From Arachnopeziza araneosa (taxonomy: Eukaryota; Ascomycota; Leotiomycetes; Helotiales; Arachnopezizaceae), in assembly GCA_003988855.1 (NCBI GenBank), contig QYAI01000035.1, positions 1 to 64,000 of the forward strand: a stretch of DNA of 64,000 bases. Direction: 5' to 3'. Position 1 is the first letter of the stretch. Every line of letters starts with the position of its first letter. This document shows positions 20,989 through 31,901 of this stretch, in pieces. The notes beneath the pieces are model-generated. The model did no database searches, was not told where the DNA came from, and saw only the letters and a list, made by a program, of their open reading frames with translations. A program made the position numbers and the translations under genes.

Positions 20989-21813
20989 TGGTGTGGAAGC
21001 ATGCACGTGCAAAAATGCAGTTCATGACATGGATAGAGCACGTGGGAAAGAGGGAGGTAGGTAGGTAAGCTGACCTGGGCTGGAGATCAGGTGGGATGAG
21101 GTCATGGCACGAGTGAGCGAGCGATTGGCTCTCAAAATAGGATGTAAGAGCACTGAGCAGGATCCATGCAGAGCGAAAAGCAGGAACAAAGCGTCAACAA
21201 GCAGGCCCGCAAGCAGGATTGTCTCTGTACCGAATAATAGAAACCACGGCGGTTCCTGCTTGCAACGACGGGCACTTCCTATCGGCCTTATCAAGGTACC
21301 AGACCTTTCCCCGCGCTTCGTGACGCAGCTCTTGCGCCGCCTATCACAAGCGGCGCAGCTACCTCATGATGTCTGGGATAGCCTCGTGCCTTCTTTGTTC
21401 GCTTCCAAGGGCTGACCTGCTCCGAGATAAGGTAACAGAGGGAAACACCTCGCTCCCCTTCCCATCCTCCTCTTCATCCTCCTCTTTTCCCTCCCATCCA
21501 GAACTACAAAGCAGTCATCTTGGAATCCTCCCGCACATCCGTCTTCCCTCTGATTTCGTTCCTGTCTACCTCACCTCAGCCTCGTCGGTTACAGTTGAGT
21601 CATTCGCCGCTCAACAACAGACGCTCCCGCCGCTCCTCCAAGCCCCTTACTTGAGTGTAGTCATTCGGGAAGAGGTGACTGCTCGCCTCTTGCTATAAAT
21701 TGCCAAGGAACCAACTGCATTCTCGAGAACATAGGAATTCACACACTCTTGCGACTCCGCTCTTGCTATCCTCGATAGCCCTTTATCATCCACAACACAC
21801 TCGTTCCCCAGCT
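20989..21813. other. Intergenic, GC-richer, promoter of the 21.8 kb gene
   Basis: There are two E-boxes (ATGCACGTGCA near 21003 and GCACGTGGG near 21038), GTAGGTAGGTAAG at 21056 and a CT-rich tract near 21440-21490. Open frames here show no family features. The 3' part probably is the 5' UTR of the gene at 21814. Confidence 0.4.
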
Positions 21814-22562
21814 ATGTCAGCGACACGCGATATCCGATCCGAATCCCTTCCCTACAAACGCGACAAGGACCATGTTGAGAAATGGAGCTATGGTTCAAGG
21901 CCACTTCATGGTATCCGCGAGCACTACAACGCGAGCACTCAAGAAGATGAATTGGTCGGTGGTACTGAAACATCACGAGAAAAGCTCCGTCCACGAGGTC
22001 CGTGGTAAGTTCGCAACTCCATTGAATAATGAACTCAATTGATCTTTTGATTAGGGCACAGGACTACAAATCTCATGCGAACAAGACACCAAAGCCGAAT
22101 GGTGTGACAACCTTCCAGTCAGGTCGGTCCGGCGGACGCGTGTCCTCGAAGAATGAAGCCTTTGTTGATGCCAACGAGGCGGCTACAACCCAACTTTCTC
22201 AGTCCCTCCTCGAACTCCTACCCCAGCATGTTAACAACACAAACTCGGCTATTCACACAGCAATTAGGCAATCCGCTGCGGACAATGAAATCCTCTACAG
22301 TTTCGATAACAAAGGTCCCAGTCCAGGTCAAACAGGTCGCAATGTCGATCTGGGTGGGCTCGTAGAGCTGGCCGAGAAAAAGTGGGATAGTAAGCAAACA
22401 GAGAAAATTGTCAACGGAGAGTATGAGGTCTTGGACAATGAGGGGGAGACCACGATTCTCAACAAGAAAAAGAGAGAAAGTCCCAAGCAGAAACCTAACA
22501 AGTCTCCCATGACCGCTCCTAAGGTTGTGATTAATGATGACGACGGGTTCGAGCTTGTCTAA
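21814..22562 (+). CDS. Conserved-looking small hydrophilic protein, unknown function
   Basis: Exons 21814-22004 and 22055-22562, joined across a 50-nt GT-AG intron, give 232 aa. I do not recognise the family. The N-terminus is charged (RDIRSESLPYKRDKDHVEKW), the middle has a helical stretch (QLSQSLLELLPQHVNN) and a DNEILYSFDNKGPSPGQTG segment, and the end is lysine-rich and then acidic (VVINDDDGFELV). There is no signal peptide, membrane segment or cysteine pair. It is probably cytosolic or nuclear. The CT-rich leader and codon pattern suggest an expressed gene. Confidence 0.65.
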
Positions 22563-24161
22563 TCTCTCTCAATGCATTATCTGGTTTGTGATGACGTTTG
22601 GGGGGTGCATGGTATAGCTTACCCTTCATAGGGGGAGGACGGCTTGCCCATTTCGATCATCGTTGGTTTTGTTGAGCCTACCCTGTTTGTAATAATTAGG
22701 GAAGGATGGCTATCTGATTTGTTAGCGGCAATCGGTGTTGTGGTCATAGAGTAGGCGCTACAACTGTATAGCTTACCCAGTCGATTGGACGGCTTGGGAA
22801 GGATAGCTGGCGCATTTGGATAGAGAGGTTGGATGTATAGTTTTTGGGAGTGTGTATGCTTGTTTTTTTGCACGTTGTAGGGTTCTTTGTTGTTGTTACA
22901 TATGAGTAATCAAATGAGCATATCCACTATGATAATATTCCGAATTTAGTGATACCAAGGTCAACATCTTCTCTCAAAACTCATAGCTTCGTACTCTCTG
23001 CATTGGTCATTCAAAAAAAGATAGTGACAAATAATACGTCATTAGACGGCAACTAACATTGAACGTAAGCCAGTTGTACTGTATCTATGTGAGGGACTTT
23101 CCAGATTGGCCACAGTCATCACGTTACTCCGAGATCCCGAAATGTCCGAAGCGCCAGCACAAATACTACTATCCCTTTCCGAGGCATTTAGGAGTCTCTT
23201 CCTTTTGTCCTATGTCCGAAGAAGTCATCCTCGTCTCTGTACTCAAAGTGTCACGAGGTATGGCGTGATATTCTGAGAACAAAGGGAAGTTTGCGTCCCC
23301 TGTCGCCACAAAGAAGGGTCAAGTCCAGGCTGAATTCAGGGTACGTAGTAGGCATAATGAAAGAGAGTCGAAAAGGGCCAGGCGCAGATAGACTTGCAAG
23401 CATTTGAAGGTTGTTCGATAGCAGCTGACGGTTAAGCTGTGTCCGGTCCTATACGTGGTCTATGGAATGATTAGAAAGTCGAAGAAGTTGAAGACGAGAA
23501 GGTTATCAAATATAACTTCTGCCAGCAGCGGTTGAATGATTAGCCACAAGCAAGCGAGTGCCCCTGACTTTGAGCGTTGAGGCGACTTTTTTGCGGGTCA
23601 GTCATTAGCGCGCTATGGCGTGATTACAACCGTTTGGCGTTCTGGAGGAAAAAACTCACACATAAACAAAGGCACGGAATGGGCGAGATCGGACATAAAG
23701 GGCAATGTCAGAAGGAACGAAATACCTAGGTAGGTAAGAGGAGGAATTAGGAATCCATCTTTGCCTTAGAAATCATCGCTACTGGTAATGTCGTGCTTCC
23801 CCCCCCCCACTATTTTTTCATTGACTTCCGAGAGATATAAGAGGAGCCATGGCTTCCTGCCTCCTCTATTCACCGTCTTTCCCTCTGTGCATGACGTCTG
23901 TGGTGAAGAAAAGCATTTTCACTGAATAATTGCACTCCTTCCGCCTTCTCTTGTGGTCAAATCAGAACTCAATCTACCGGAGAATATACCAAGTTCCATT
24001 CTTTCAGCTAGACCAAAGTTGAATCTTCTCATTCTTCGACGCACAAAATCTCATCCGAAGGTTAAACCCCACCGTACCCCTCTCCTTTACTCCGGCTTCG
24101 GGCATTCCCTTTTCTCTCCAACTCAACATCAACATCAACAGGTTTCATAAATCTTTTCAGT
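22563..24161. promoter_or_regulatory. Long upstream region of PAPS reductase
   Basis: No gene is supportable in this 1.6 kb. ATGGCGTGAT occurs twice, at 23260-23269 and 23615-23624, matching 9 of 10 positions of the ATGRYRYCAT consensus of the sulfur regulator CYS3/MetR. CATGACGTCTG near 23891 is a weaker match (8 of 10). A poly-C run lies at about 23802-23810, and CT-rich sequence precedes the coding start. Confidence 0.45.
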
Positions 24162-25070
24162 ATGGGACTCCGTCGCGAACCAAACTCCGCGGCTCTTGAG
24201 TCCGGATATGCTTCAGGAGCATCAACCGCAAGCCACCTCCCACAAATTATCCTAACCAAGACACATCTCAAGTTCCTCAACTCCACCCTCAATCAACTCC
24301 AGCCAATGGATATCCTTCGGTGGGCAAAATTGACTTTTCCCTCCCTCTATCAGACCACCGCCTTTGGGGTCTCTGGTCTCGTTACACTGGACATGCTCTC
24401 CAAGCTTCAGAAGGAGACACCCTCACTGCCGACAATCGACGCCATCTTCCTCGACACTCTGTATCATTTCCAAGAGACATTGGATCTCGTCGAGAAGAGT
24501 CGCAGTAGATACCGGAACGTCAATCTTCATGTCTATAAACCTGAGGGTGTCTCTAGTGCTGTAGAATTTGAGGCACGCCATGGCAAGGAGCTCTGGAAGA
24601 CCAACTCAGACCTCTACGACTGGGTGGCCAAAGTAGAGCCTGCGCAAAGGGCATACTCGGACCTTTCTGTGGCTGCTATCCTCACTGGCCGCAGACGTTC
24701 TCAAGGTGCGAAGCGAGAGTCTCTAGACGTCATCGAGGTTGATGATGCTGGACTGGTCAAGATTAATCCTCTAGCCAGCTGGAGCTTCAGCCAAGTTGAG
24801 CAGTACATTAAGGATAACGATGTACCCTATAATGAGCTGCTTGATAGGGGATATAAGAGCGTTGGCGATTGGCACTCGACGGAGCCCGTCAAAGAGGGCG
24901 AAGACGAGAGATCAGGACGGTGGAAGGGCCAGCAGAAAACCGAGTGCGGGATTCATAATAAACGTTCCAAATATGCCGAGTATTTGAAAGCCATGGCCTT
25001 GAAAGAACAGCAAGAAGAGCTCAGTGCTGCATTAGAGAAAGTGGAAGTTGATGATGGTATCGCTGTCTAG
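24162..25070 (+). CDS. MET16: Phosphoadenylyl-sulfate (PAPS) reductase
   Basis: Reduces 3'-phosphoadenylyl sulfate to sulfite with thioredoxin, the third step of sulfate assimilation, in the cytosol. The single exon encodes 302 aa, the usual fungal length. The nucleotide-binding region reads AFGVSGLVTLDML near residues 67-79, followed by IDAIFLDTLYHFQET. The substrate-binding motif is TGRRRSQG near residue 178. The C-terminal redox motif KTECGIH (near residue 265) carries the catalytic cysteine. It lacks the paired CC motifs of APS reductases, which supports PAPS as substrate. ATP sulfurylase and the methionine gene MET2 lie 6 and 20 kb downstream. Possible CYS3-like sites are present upstream. 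Confidence 0.93.
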   Translation: MGLRREPNSAALESGYASGASTASHLPQIILTKTHLKFLNSTLNQLQPMDILRWAKLTFPSLYQTTAFGVSGLVTLDMLSKLQKETPSLPTIDAIFLDTLYHFQETLDLVEKSRSRYRNVNLHVYKPEGVSSAVEFEARHGKELWKTNSDLYDWVAKVEPAQRAYSDLSVAAILTGRRRSQGAKRESLDVIEVDDAGLVKINPLASWSFSQVEQYIKDNDVPYNELLDRGYKSVGDWHSTEPVKEGEDERSGRWKGQQKTECGIHNKRSKYAEYLKAMALKEQQEELSAALEKVEVDDGIAV

Positions 25071-26109
25071 CCTTTGGACGGTCGGACTCGGGCGAAGATG
25101 GGTATTATCATTCTTGGCGTTGGAGGATGTGGGTGCATTTCAGTATCCGCATCATGATGCTACGAGCTCATGATACGGTGGGAGGCGTTATATCGTGCAA
25201 TACCTGGCGTTGGTGGCTTCACCTGATAGCATCGCAGAGTTGAAAATTGGCGGTGCATATATAGTATAGCATACCCGAAGAAATACAAGACCTGAAACTA
25301 TCAGCTCTTTGTGCGGTGACGTTGTAGATGCCAAGCTCCACAGTGCATATTTGTTTTTCCAACATTGACGACGGCGGGACAGGTCAGCCCCGTCCATAAT
25401 TACGAACCACTCAAGTAGCAAGAATAGATCACTGTACCTCCCTCGACGTGCCTGAGCTGAAGGTTGAGAAAGTCGCTGGAGGCTCCATATTCAAGGTCTC
25501 CAGGTGAAATTAAACTTCGCCTCTCAGAAAGGTGGGAGATCAGCAGGCACGAAACCAAGGCAGCGAATCAAAGCTAGGTACGGTACCGGTATGTAGGTAG
25601 ACAAAAACACTTACTGCTACTTGCTAAACGTGTGCAAATTTTCCATTTTTTAGATCCCCGCACGTTAATTTGTATGCACTTAATCTAGAGCGACTAAAAT
25701 CGAGGTTTTTTGTTACTATTTGCAAAAGTTCTAGGAACATTCTGCCACATCACGTGGTGCATTGCATTGCACGTGATTACTGTACCAGCATATACCTAAG
25801 GTATAAGAAGCACCCTCCTCAACAATCACAGGATTAACTCCATTTTCGACCCTTTTTGCCTCAGTTTTTCCGTGACAAACGATAAGTGAATACTTGTCAC
25901 TAAGCGACGGATTAGATTCTTTATCATCTAGACTATTTTTGATCCTCTCATGAGGTTCCAGCAAATACAGAAATCATGAGCAAAGTACCATGAAAGAGGC
26001 GACTTTAAATCAAATCGAGGCCATATCCTGCGAGTTATCCTAGTCATACATAAAACGTGACAACAGCACGAACCTAGAGCGCCTTAAAATCCTAAATTCA
26101 ATTACTTCT
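25071..26109. other. Convergent intergenic region
   Basis: A 1.04-kb 3'-3' spacer between PAPS reductase and the 26.1 kb gene. It contains ATCACGTGG near 25751 and GGTACGGTACCGGTATG near 25580. No coding or RNA feature is supportable. Confidence 0.4.
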
Positions 26110-28006
26110 CTACCGTGGCTTATTGATACCAAGATCGCTCCAAGTTTCGATGACTTCAGTGCCTTCACCGATAATGCTCTCTACCTTAACTCCTCTCGAT
26201 CCACGTCCACCTTTTCATCTTCCTCAGTCTTCGCATCGGACTTAGGGATACTAGTCTGCCTACTACTCTCAAGACTCTTCTCTAATCCACCTAGGAGATC
26301 GGGAAAGTCATCATCCTCTTCAGGATCTGCAATCTCAGGAGGAGCCTCTTGAACCAGCTCTGATACCAGATCAGATTCAATAATAGAAGTATGGATAGAC
26401 TCGTCCAATAATTCAGTTTTGGTTGGGAAAACTTCGGCTGGGATCTCTTCAACAATGACTGGTGGCGATAATGATGTCTCTATTTCAATTCGCGGAATAA
26501 CAAATTGAGCGGCCTCGGGTTCAGCGATAGTATGAGCAATATCTAAAAGCATTTCTTCTTCCTCCTCTTCCGCCTTTCTCTCCTCCAGAGCTGCTTCAAC
26601 TTCCACCTGCGTTAGTTCAAGAGGTGGAATGGGTAGGTCAGCCAGCTCGTCTTGGAATATTTCTGACTGCATAGCTTCAAGGATCTCTTCCGCTTTAGCG
26701 CCTGATACGACCGGACTCTCAGATGGCGCAGGGGCCACGGCAGAGGAGAAAGAAGATTCAATAGCTGCCTCCAACGGCGAAGTAAGATTTGAGGTAGCCA
26801 ATGCTACATTCTTCAACGGACTTCCTAATCTAGCATCAAGCTTCGATTCTATTATCAGCTTCGGAGGTAGTCGGCCAAATTCGGTATTCTGCATCGAAAT
26901 ATCGACAGGGGAAACATTAGGTACTTGATTAGGAGAGGGCGAAACTATAGCTGTGGGTTTGGACGGTGAATTTTGATTGTCTGTTGAGCCATCATCATCT
27001 TCAATGTCGTCCCCTTCTTCTCCTTCTTCGTCAGATGAGTTAACTATTGAGCCTTCGCCCATCTCGGTATCCTCATTATTTGCGGGAGTAGTCGCCGTCG
27101 CCGTATCTTCAAGCTTTACACCCTGTGCTCATTAATAATAGCTTTAAATGTGAACTTCTGGACCTACATCTGGACCTAACATCTCGGCTCCAGCAGCGAC
27201 AGAAGCTCCTTCCTCAGTGGATACTGCTCCGGGCACACTAGTTGCGCCGAGCGGCCTCTTCTTTCGTCCCCTTCCAAGTCCCTTTAGTTTCTTTCTCGAA
27301 GCGGTTGCTTTTCGTTTAGGTGGAGTAGGCTGTATCGCATACGGATCAATTGTAGTGTTCAGATCCGGAATGGCAGTCTGCGAGATTACTTCGCCTTCAA
27401 CTTGCTGGCCATGTGGTACCACAACATCCTGAACGTACTCATTTCCAGCAGCATCAATTCTCTTAACAGTGGTTTTAGTCAAAGTCGGTCCGGTAGGTGC
27501 AGCCTTTGCAGTGATTGTGATCAGTCCTTTCCTTCTCTTCGCCAAATACTCAATATCAGGCCCTTCCATATGACGAGGGATCTGTTTCCATGCTCTAGCA
27601 GTAAAACCTTTGTCTTTAGGATCTTCCTCCTTCTTTTCCGGTTTCTCTCCTAGGACAACTTCCACGTCCACTTCCTCTTCCTCGACAGGTGCTGGGCGCT
27701 TGTATATCTTTCCCGACCGAGCCGCGCGCAGAAGATCTTGGCTGTGCTGAGGTAAGAGATGTGAATCTTTGGGCATTCCATGAGGAAGCTCCACAGCCCA
27801 TATATCGTTTTGTGTAGAGTTACTCTCCTGAGTAGGTGGCGGCGCAACAGTAACATAATCACGGCGCCAATGTCGGACGGGTAGGCCTTCGAATACATCG
27901 TGATCATTATAACCTGTTCGATTTTGACGTCTGTTCTGATTTCGGTACTATAAAACAATCAATTCAGGCTCCTGTCATTTGATTTGGGACTCACTCCTGG
28001 CGCCAT
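26110..28006 (-). CDS. Large charged protein with basic patch, unknown function
   Basis: Exons 28006-27995, 27947-27168, 27122-26267 and 26210-26110 join to 582 aa. The first exon codes only MAPG. The N-terminal 90 residues (YRNQNRRQNRTGYNDHDVF, VRHWRRDYVTVAPPP) and the block ARAWKQIPRHMEGPDIEYLA look conserved. A Lys/Arg-rich patch with GLGRGRKKRP resembles an AT-hook and suggests nuclear location. The C-terminal half is acidic and low-complexity. The last intron (26266-26211, 56 nt) is inferred because it joins the frame to a plausible ending (RGVKVESIIGEGTEVIETW); without it the protein stops at 26181. I do not recognise the family; a chromatin role is only a guess. Confidence 0.6.
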
Positions 28007-28631
28007 TTTCTCACATATGGTATTTAGAGAGCTTCAGAATGGTACCTGCTGTAATCGAAAGATGCAATTGAGACACGGGTTGGCGCATCGCGATGCAGTC
28101 GCGTCAACACAATGCCACCTTCACCAACTGAGGTGAAGCTGACTATGGTATCACGTGATTATAAAATACTCTATCTTGTTGAACATATCCATGGATATAA
28201 GTATATTTAAAATACTATCTAACAAGAATCGCCGCGGAATTGTTCCTCTCCTCTATTTACATAACAATACCTATAACGTGTGGGAGGAGAACGGCACATT
28301 ACAGTCATTCATTATGCTAACTGAGAACGGCCAGGACAATTAAAATATTCAAATGAAAGACTTCGGGAATCAAGCTTTAGAATAGAGAGTAGTATATAAT
28401 CCGTAATGAATCATATCTAGAGTAGTGTTGGATCCACAGTTCCACAAGAATTCACCGGTTTCTGTGGCTGCTGTCTGCAATTCATCACATCAACGAGAGA
28501 TGATCGCTGACACAGGGCATGCGCCTGTAGAGACGTACTGATAACACATTTAATTTACAGTTTATAGCCGCCTTCTACTAATTCTTGTCATGATGTCGTC
28601 TACTTCTTCCTTGTGCATCGAAGGGACTTTA
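28007..28631. other. Intergenic spacer
   Basis: AT-rich spacer between the start of the 26.1 kb gene and the 3' end of ISD11. An E-box-like ATCACGTGATT lies near 28151. Nothing else is recognisable. Confidence 0.4.
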
Positions 28632-29364
28632 TCAATCCCAGCTATAATTGTTCAGCCGTAGTTCTTGAGTCAATTTCGAATTCTTCACTCACCCAGTATC
28701 CTTTTGTCTAAGTACATCATTCCTCTTGCCGGTTTGTTTCCCCTGCTCTGATGTGAGTTTTGCTCATTGAGCTCGTTTGAAGATGTGAAGCTCAAGAGTA
28801 GCTACGCACCACTTTTCCACCTTCGACCACTAATCTGTCTAGTTGAAAGAACTGGCTGATCACGGTCTGCCTCTGTATGTTGGTATTAGTTATATGTACT
28901 AACATCTCTCTAGCCAATTGACGAATTCGACCGAGGATTATCTGAGAAGATTGACACAGCAGCAGAGCTCTCGTTGTCTGCGACAGACCTCTATTAAATA
29001 ACAAGCATACCTTCATCACCTGTAGTTCTTTCAAGCCCTTCTGCATCAATTCCTGTATCTCTCTGGGATCCTGCACATCTTGGTGTTCTCGAAATGAATC
29101 CTGTGTTCTCCTCTTGGCGTATTCTCTGAAATTATATGCCGCAAATTGCTCGCCTTGCCGCAGTAGTTGACGGTACTAAGAAACTCTGACATTAGAAAAG
29201 TTCACGAGGTAGAGGGAAAAGCGACGTCAACGTTTACCATAGAGCACGGTAAGATCGTCATGACTATGGCGAGTGACATCGGTGTCCAGGTACGAAATGA
29301 ATATACTTGCCAGAGATCTTGCCTGCTGTGCTGTCTCAGCCTTTGCTCCAGAAAGGAGCGACAT
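28632..29364 (-). CDS. ISD11: LYR-motif protein ISD11 (LYRM4), Fe-S cluster assembly
   Basis: ISD11 binds and stabilises the cysteine desulfurase Nfs1 in the mitochondrial matrix, together with acyl carrier protein. Five exons, 29364-29311, 29175-29011, 28872-28813, 28745-28693 and 28641-28632, join in frame to 113 aa. Family signatures are SLYRQLLRQG (the LYR motif), YNFREYAKRR, DPREIQELMQKGLKEL and RQTVISQFFQLDRLVVEGGK, ending RQKDTGWD. Exon 1 ends CTG and the intron begins GCAAGT, so intron 1 is a GC-AG intron that falls between L and Y of the LYR motif; no GT donor nearby keeps the motif. The last exon is 10 nt. No classical presequence is obvious, as is usual for the family. It is divergent from ATP sulfurylase. 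Confidence 0.88.
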
Positions 29365-29943
29365 GATGGATAATCAGAGATTGAGCTGAGGGGCTGAATG
29401 GCTGGTCAAGTTCAGCACACCAAATAAAGTGTCAGTGTTTTAAATCGTCTTTTTAAGTCCGGCTCGGACCGGATATGGTCGGGGTTTGGAAGGCCATCTT
29501 TGAACCTGAATTACAAGGCCGTAAACAGTCGAAGCGCAAAGACCGCTGGGCTGAGTGGCTTGAGATGATGCAGTCGTGCTGCAGAGTCCGGGGTAGAACA
29601 TGACGAGCCACGGTTGTTGTTGTTTTCTTTTCTTTCTGCGAGCCCGTCCAGGTCCTTTTTCTCCCTGTTGTTACCTCTCAGTCTTGCGTGTGGTTTCACA
29701 TCCTTCAATCCTAAACTATTCATATGCATCACATCTCGTCAGGTTGATTGCACAGGGGTTACGTTCCTCCGAGGATATGCTTCTCAATGGATACTTATCG
29801 ATAAGAGAGCACGCCATTTGGTCGGTCATTTTTTGGTAGCGGCAAAATAAAGTCTTCACCGTCCTCCTTCTCTCCTCTTCACCTTTTTCTTGTCTAAAAC
29901 TTTCAATTGATCTCTCTTGGACAGTCTAACCTCGTTTGACACC
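29365..29943. promoter_or_regulatory. Bidirectional promoter, ISD11 / ATP sulfurylase
   Basis: 579 bp between two divergent start codons of sulfur-related genes. Near 29460-29475 is GGCTCGGACCGGATATGGTC. Before the ATP sulfurylase start is a CT-rich leader typical of highly expressed fungal genes. I found no full ATGRYRYCAT site. Confidence 0.45.
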
Positions 29944-31901
29944 ATGGCCAACCCCCCTCACGGCGGAGAGCTCAAGTAAAATCCTCTTCTGCCCTGTGAT
30001 ACTGCCACATTCTGATGGTCAATAGGGATCTTCTAGCGCGAGATCAACATCAACACAGCAAGCTCGCCGCGGAAGCCGAAAAGCTTCCTGCCATTATCCT
30101 GACTGAGAGGCAGCTGTGCGATCTCGAGCTGCTTCTGAGCGGTGGCTTCTCACCTCTCGAGGGTAAGTTTTGCATTTTTATGGTGGGGCACACCAACTCC
30201 GCCATCGCAAATGGGCTCATAAGATGAATGCTAACCATCCTGTTATCCAGGTTTCATGAATGAGAAAGACTACAATGGGTATGATTTCCAGGCATGGGCT
30301 ACAGAAATCTCGGCTGACATGCCATAGTGTTGTCGAAAACAATCGATTGGCTGATGGCAATCTTTTCTCCATGCCCATTACCCTCGACCTCTCGAAGCAA
30401 CAAATCGAAAGTCTGGGAGTCACGCCAGGGGCTCGCATCACTATTCGTGATTTCCGCGATGATCGTAATCTTGCCATTATCACAGTTGAAGATGTGTACC
30501 AGCCAGACAAGGTCAAGGAAGCCAAATTGGTTTTTGGAGGAGATGAAGAGCACCCAGCTGTGAAATACCTCCACAACACGGCTCGGGAGTTTTATGTGGG
30601 CGGGAAGCTTGATGCCATCAACAGACTCGAACACTATGACTATGTTGCTCTTAGATGTAAACGGAACCCATCCCCGTGACTCCAAAATTATACTAACCTT
30701 AGCAGATACTCCTGCTGAACTACGTCTACACTTTGACAAGCTTGGCTGGTCCAAAGTTGTCGCTTTCCAAACCCGAAACCCAATGCACAGAGCTCACCGA
30801 GAGTTGACTGTTAGAGCCGCTCGCGCAAGACAGGCTAATGTTCTCATCCACCCAGTTGTAGGTCTGACCAAACCTGGCGACATTGACCATTTTACTCGCG
30901 TCCGTGTCTACCAAGCTCTGCTTCCAAGGTACCCCAATGGCATGGCTGTCCTCGGTCTGCTTCCTCTCGCTATGCGAATGGGTGGACCGCGTGAGGCAAT
31001 ATGGCACGCCATCATCCGCAAGAACTTTGGTGCAACACACTTCATTGTCGGTCGTGACCATGCTGGTCCAGGCAAGAATAGCAAGGGCGAGGAATTCTAC
31101 GGTCCCTACGATGCTCAATACGCGGTGGAGAAGTACAAGGATGAGTTAGGAATCGAAGTCGTACCATTTCAAATGATGACCTATCTCCCCGATTCCGATG
31201 AGTATAGACCAAAAGATGAGGTTCCACAAGGCGTCAGGACCCTCGATATCTCAGGTACTGAACTTCGAAATCGTCTGCGAACTGGAAGTGAGATTCCATC
31301 ATGGTTCTCGTACCCCGAAGTTGTGAAAGTTTTGCGCGAGTCCCATCCTCCACGACATGAACAAGGCTTTACAGTTTTCCTGACTGGATATCAAAATTCT
31401 GGCAAGGATGCCATTGCTCGTGCCCTCCACGTCACACTAAACCAGCAGGGTGGCCGTTCCGTTTCTCTTCTTCTGGGCGAAACTGTTCGTTCAGAACTTT
31501 CTTCTGAGCTAGGTTTTTCTAAGGAAGACCGGACCCGCAATATTGGTCGCATCGCATTTGTGGCCTCAGAACTCACACGTGCCCGCGCTGCAGTTATCGC
31601 TGCTCCGATTGCACCATATGAAGACTCTCGCCAGCATGCTAGAGAGCTGGTAGAAAAATACGGCGACTTCTATCTCATACATGTTGCGACTAGTTTGGAG
31701 TACGCGGAGAAAACTGATCGAAGAGGTATTTACGCTAAGGCGAGGAGAGGCGATATCAAAGGATTTACTGGCGTGGATGATCCATATGAAGTCCCCAAGA
31801 AGGCGAACTTGACTGTTGATATCGAGAAGACGAGCGTGCGAAGTGCAGTCCATCAGATCGTTCTCATGTTGGAATCACAAGGTTTATTAGATCGATTGTA
31901 G
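29944..31901 (+). CDS. MET3: ATP sulfurylase (sulfate adenylyltransferase)
   Basis: Makes adenylyl sulfate from sulfate and ATP, the first step of sulfate assimilation. Exons 29944-29975, 30026-30162, 30251-30278, 30328-30656 and 30706-31901 give 573 aa, the length of filamentous-fungal enzymes. The catalytic core has QTRNPMHRAH (HxxH type) near residues 197-206 and the GRDHAGPGKN loop near residue 290. The C-terminal 180 residues (FTVFLTGYQNSGKDAIARAL onward) form the APS-kinase-like domain that in Penicillium and Aspergillus binds PAPS as an allosteric inhibitor. The P-loop-like GYQNSGKD keeps its overall shape but departs from the GLSGSGKS of active APS kinase, which fits a regulatory domain. 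Exon 3 is only 28 nt. Confidence 0.95.

Noticed and set aside
13145..21000. Secondary-metabolite gene cluster around the Zn2Cys6 regulator
   Set aside because: No polyketide synthase, peptide synthetase, terpene synthase, P450 or other tailoring enzyme is present nearby.
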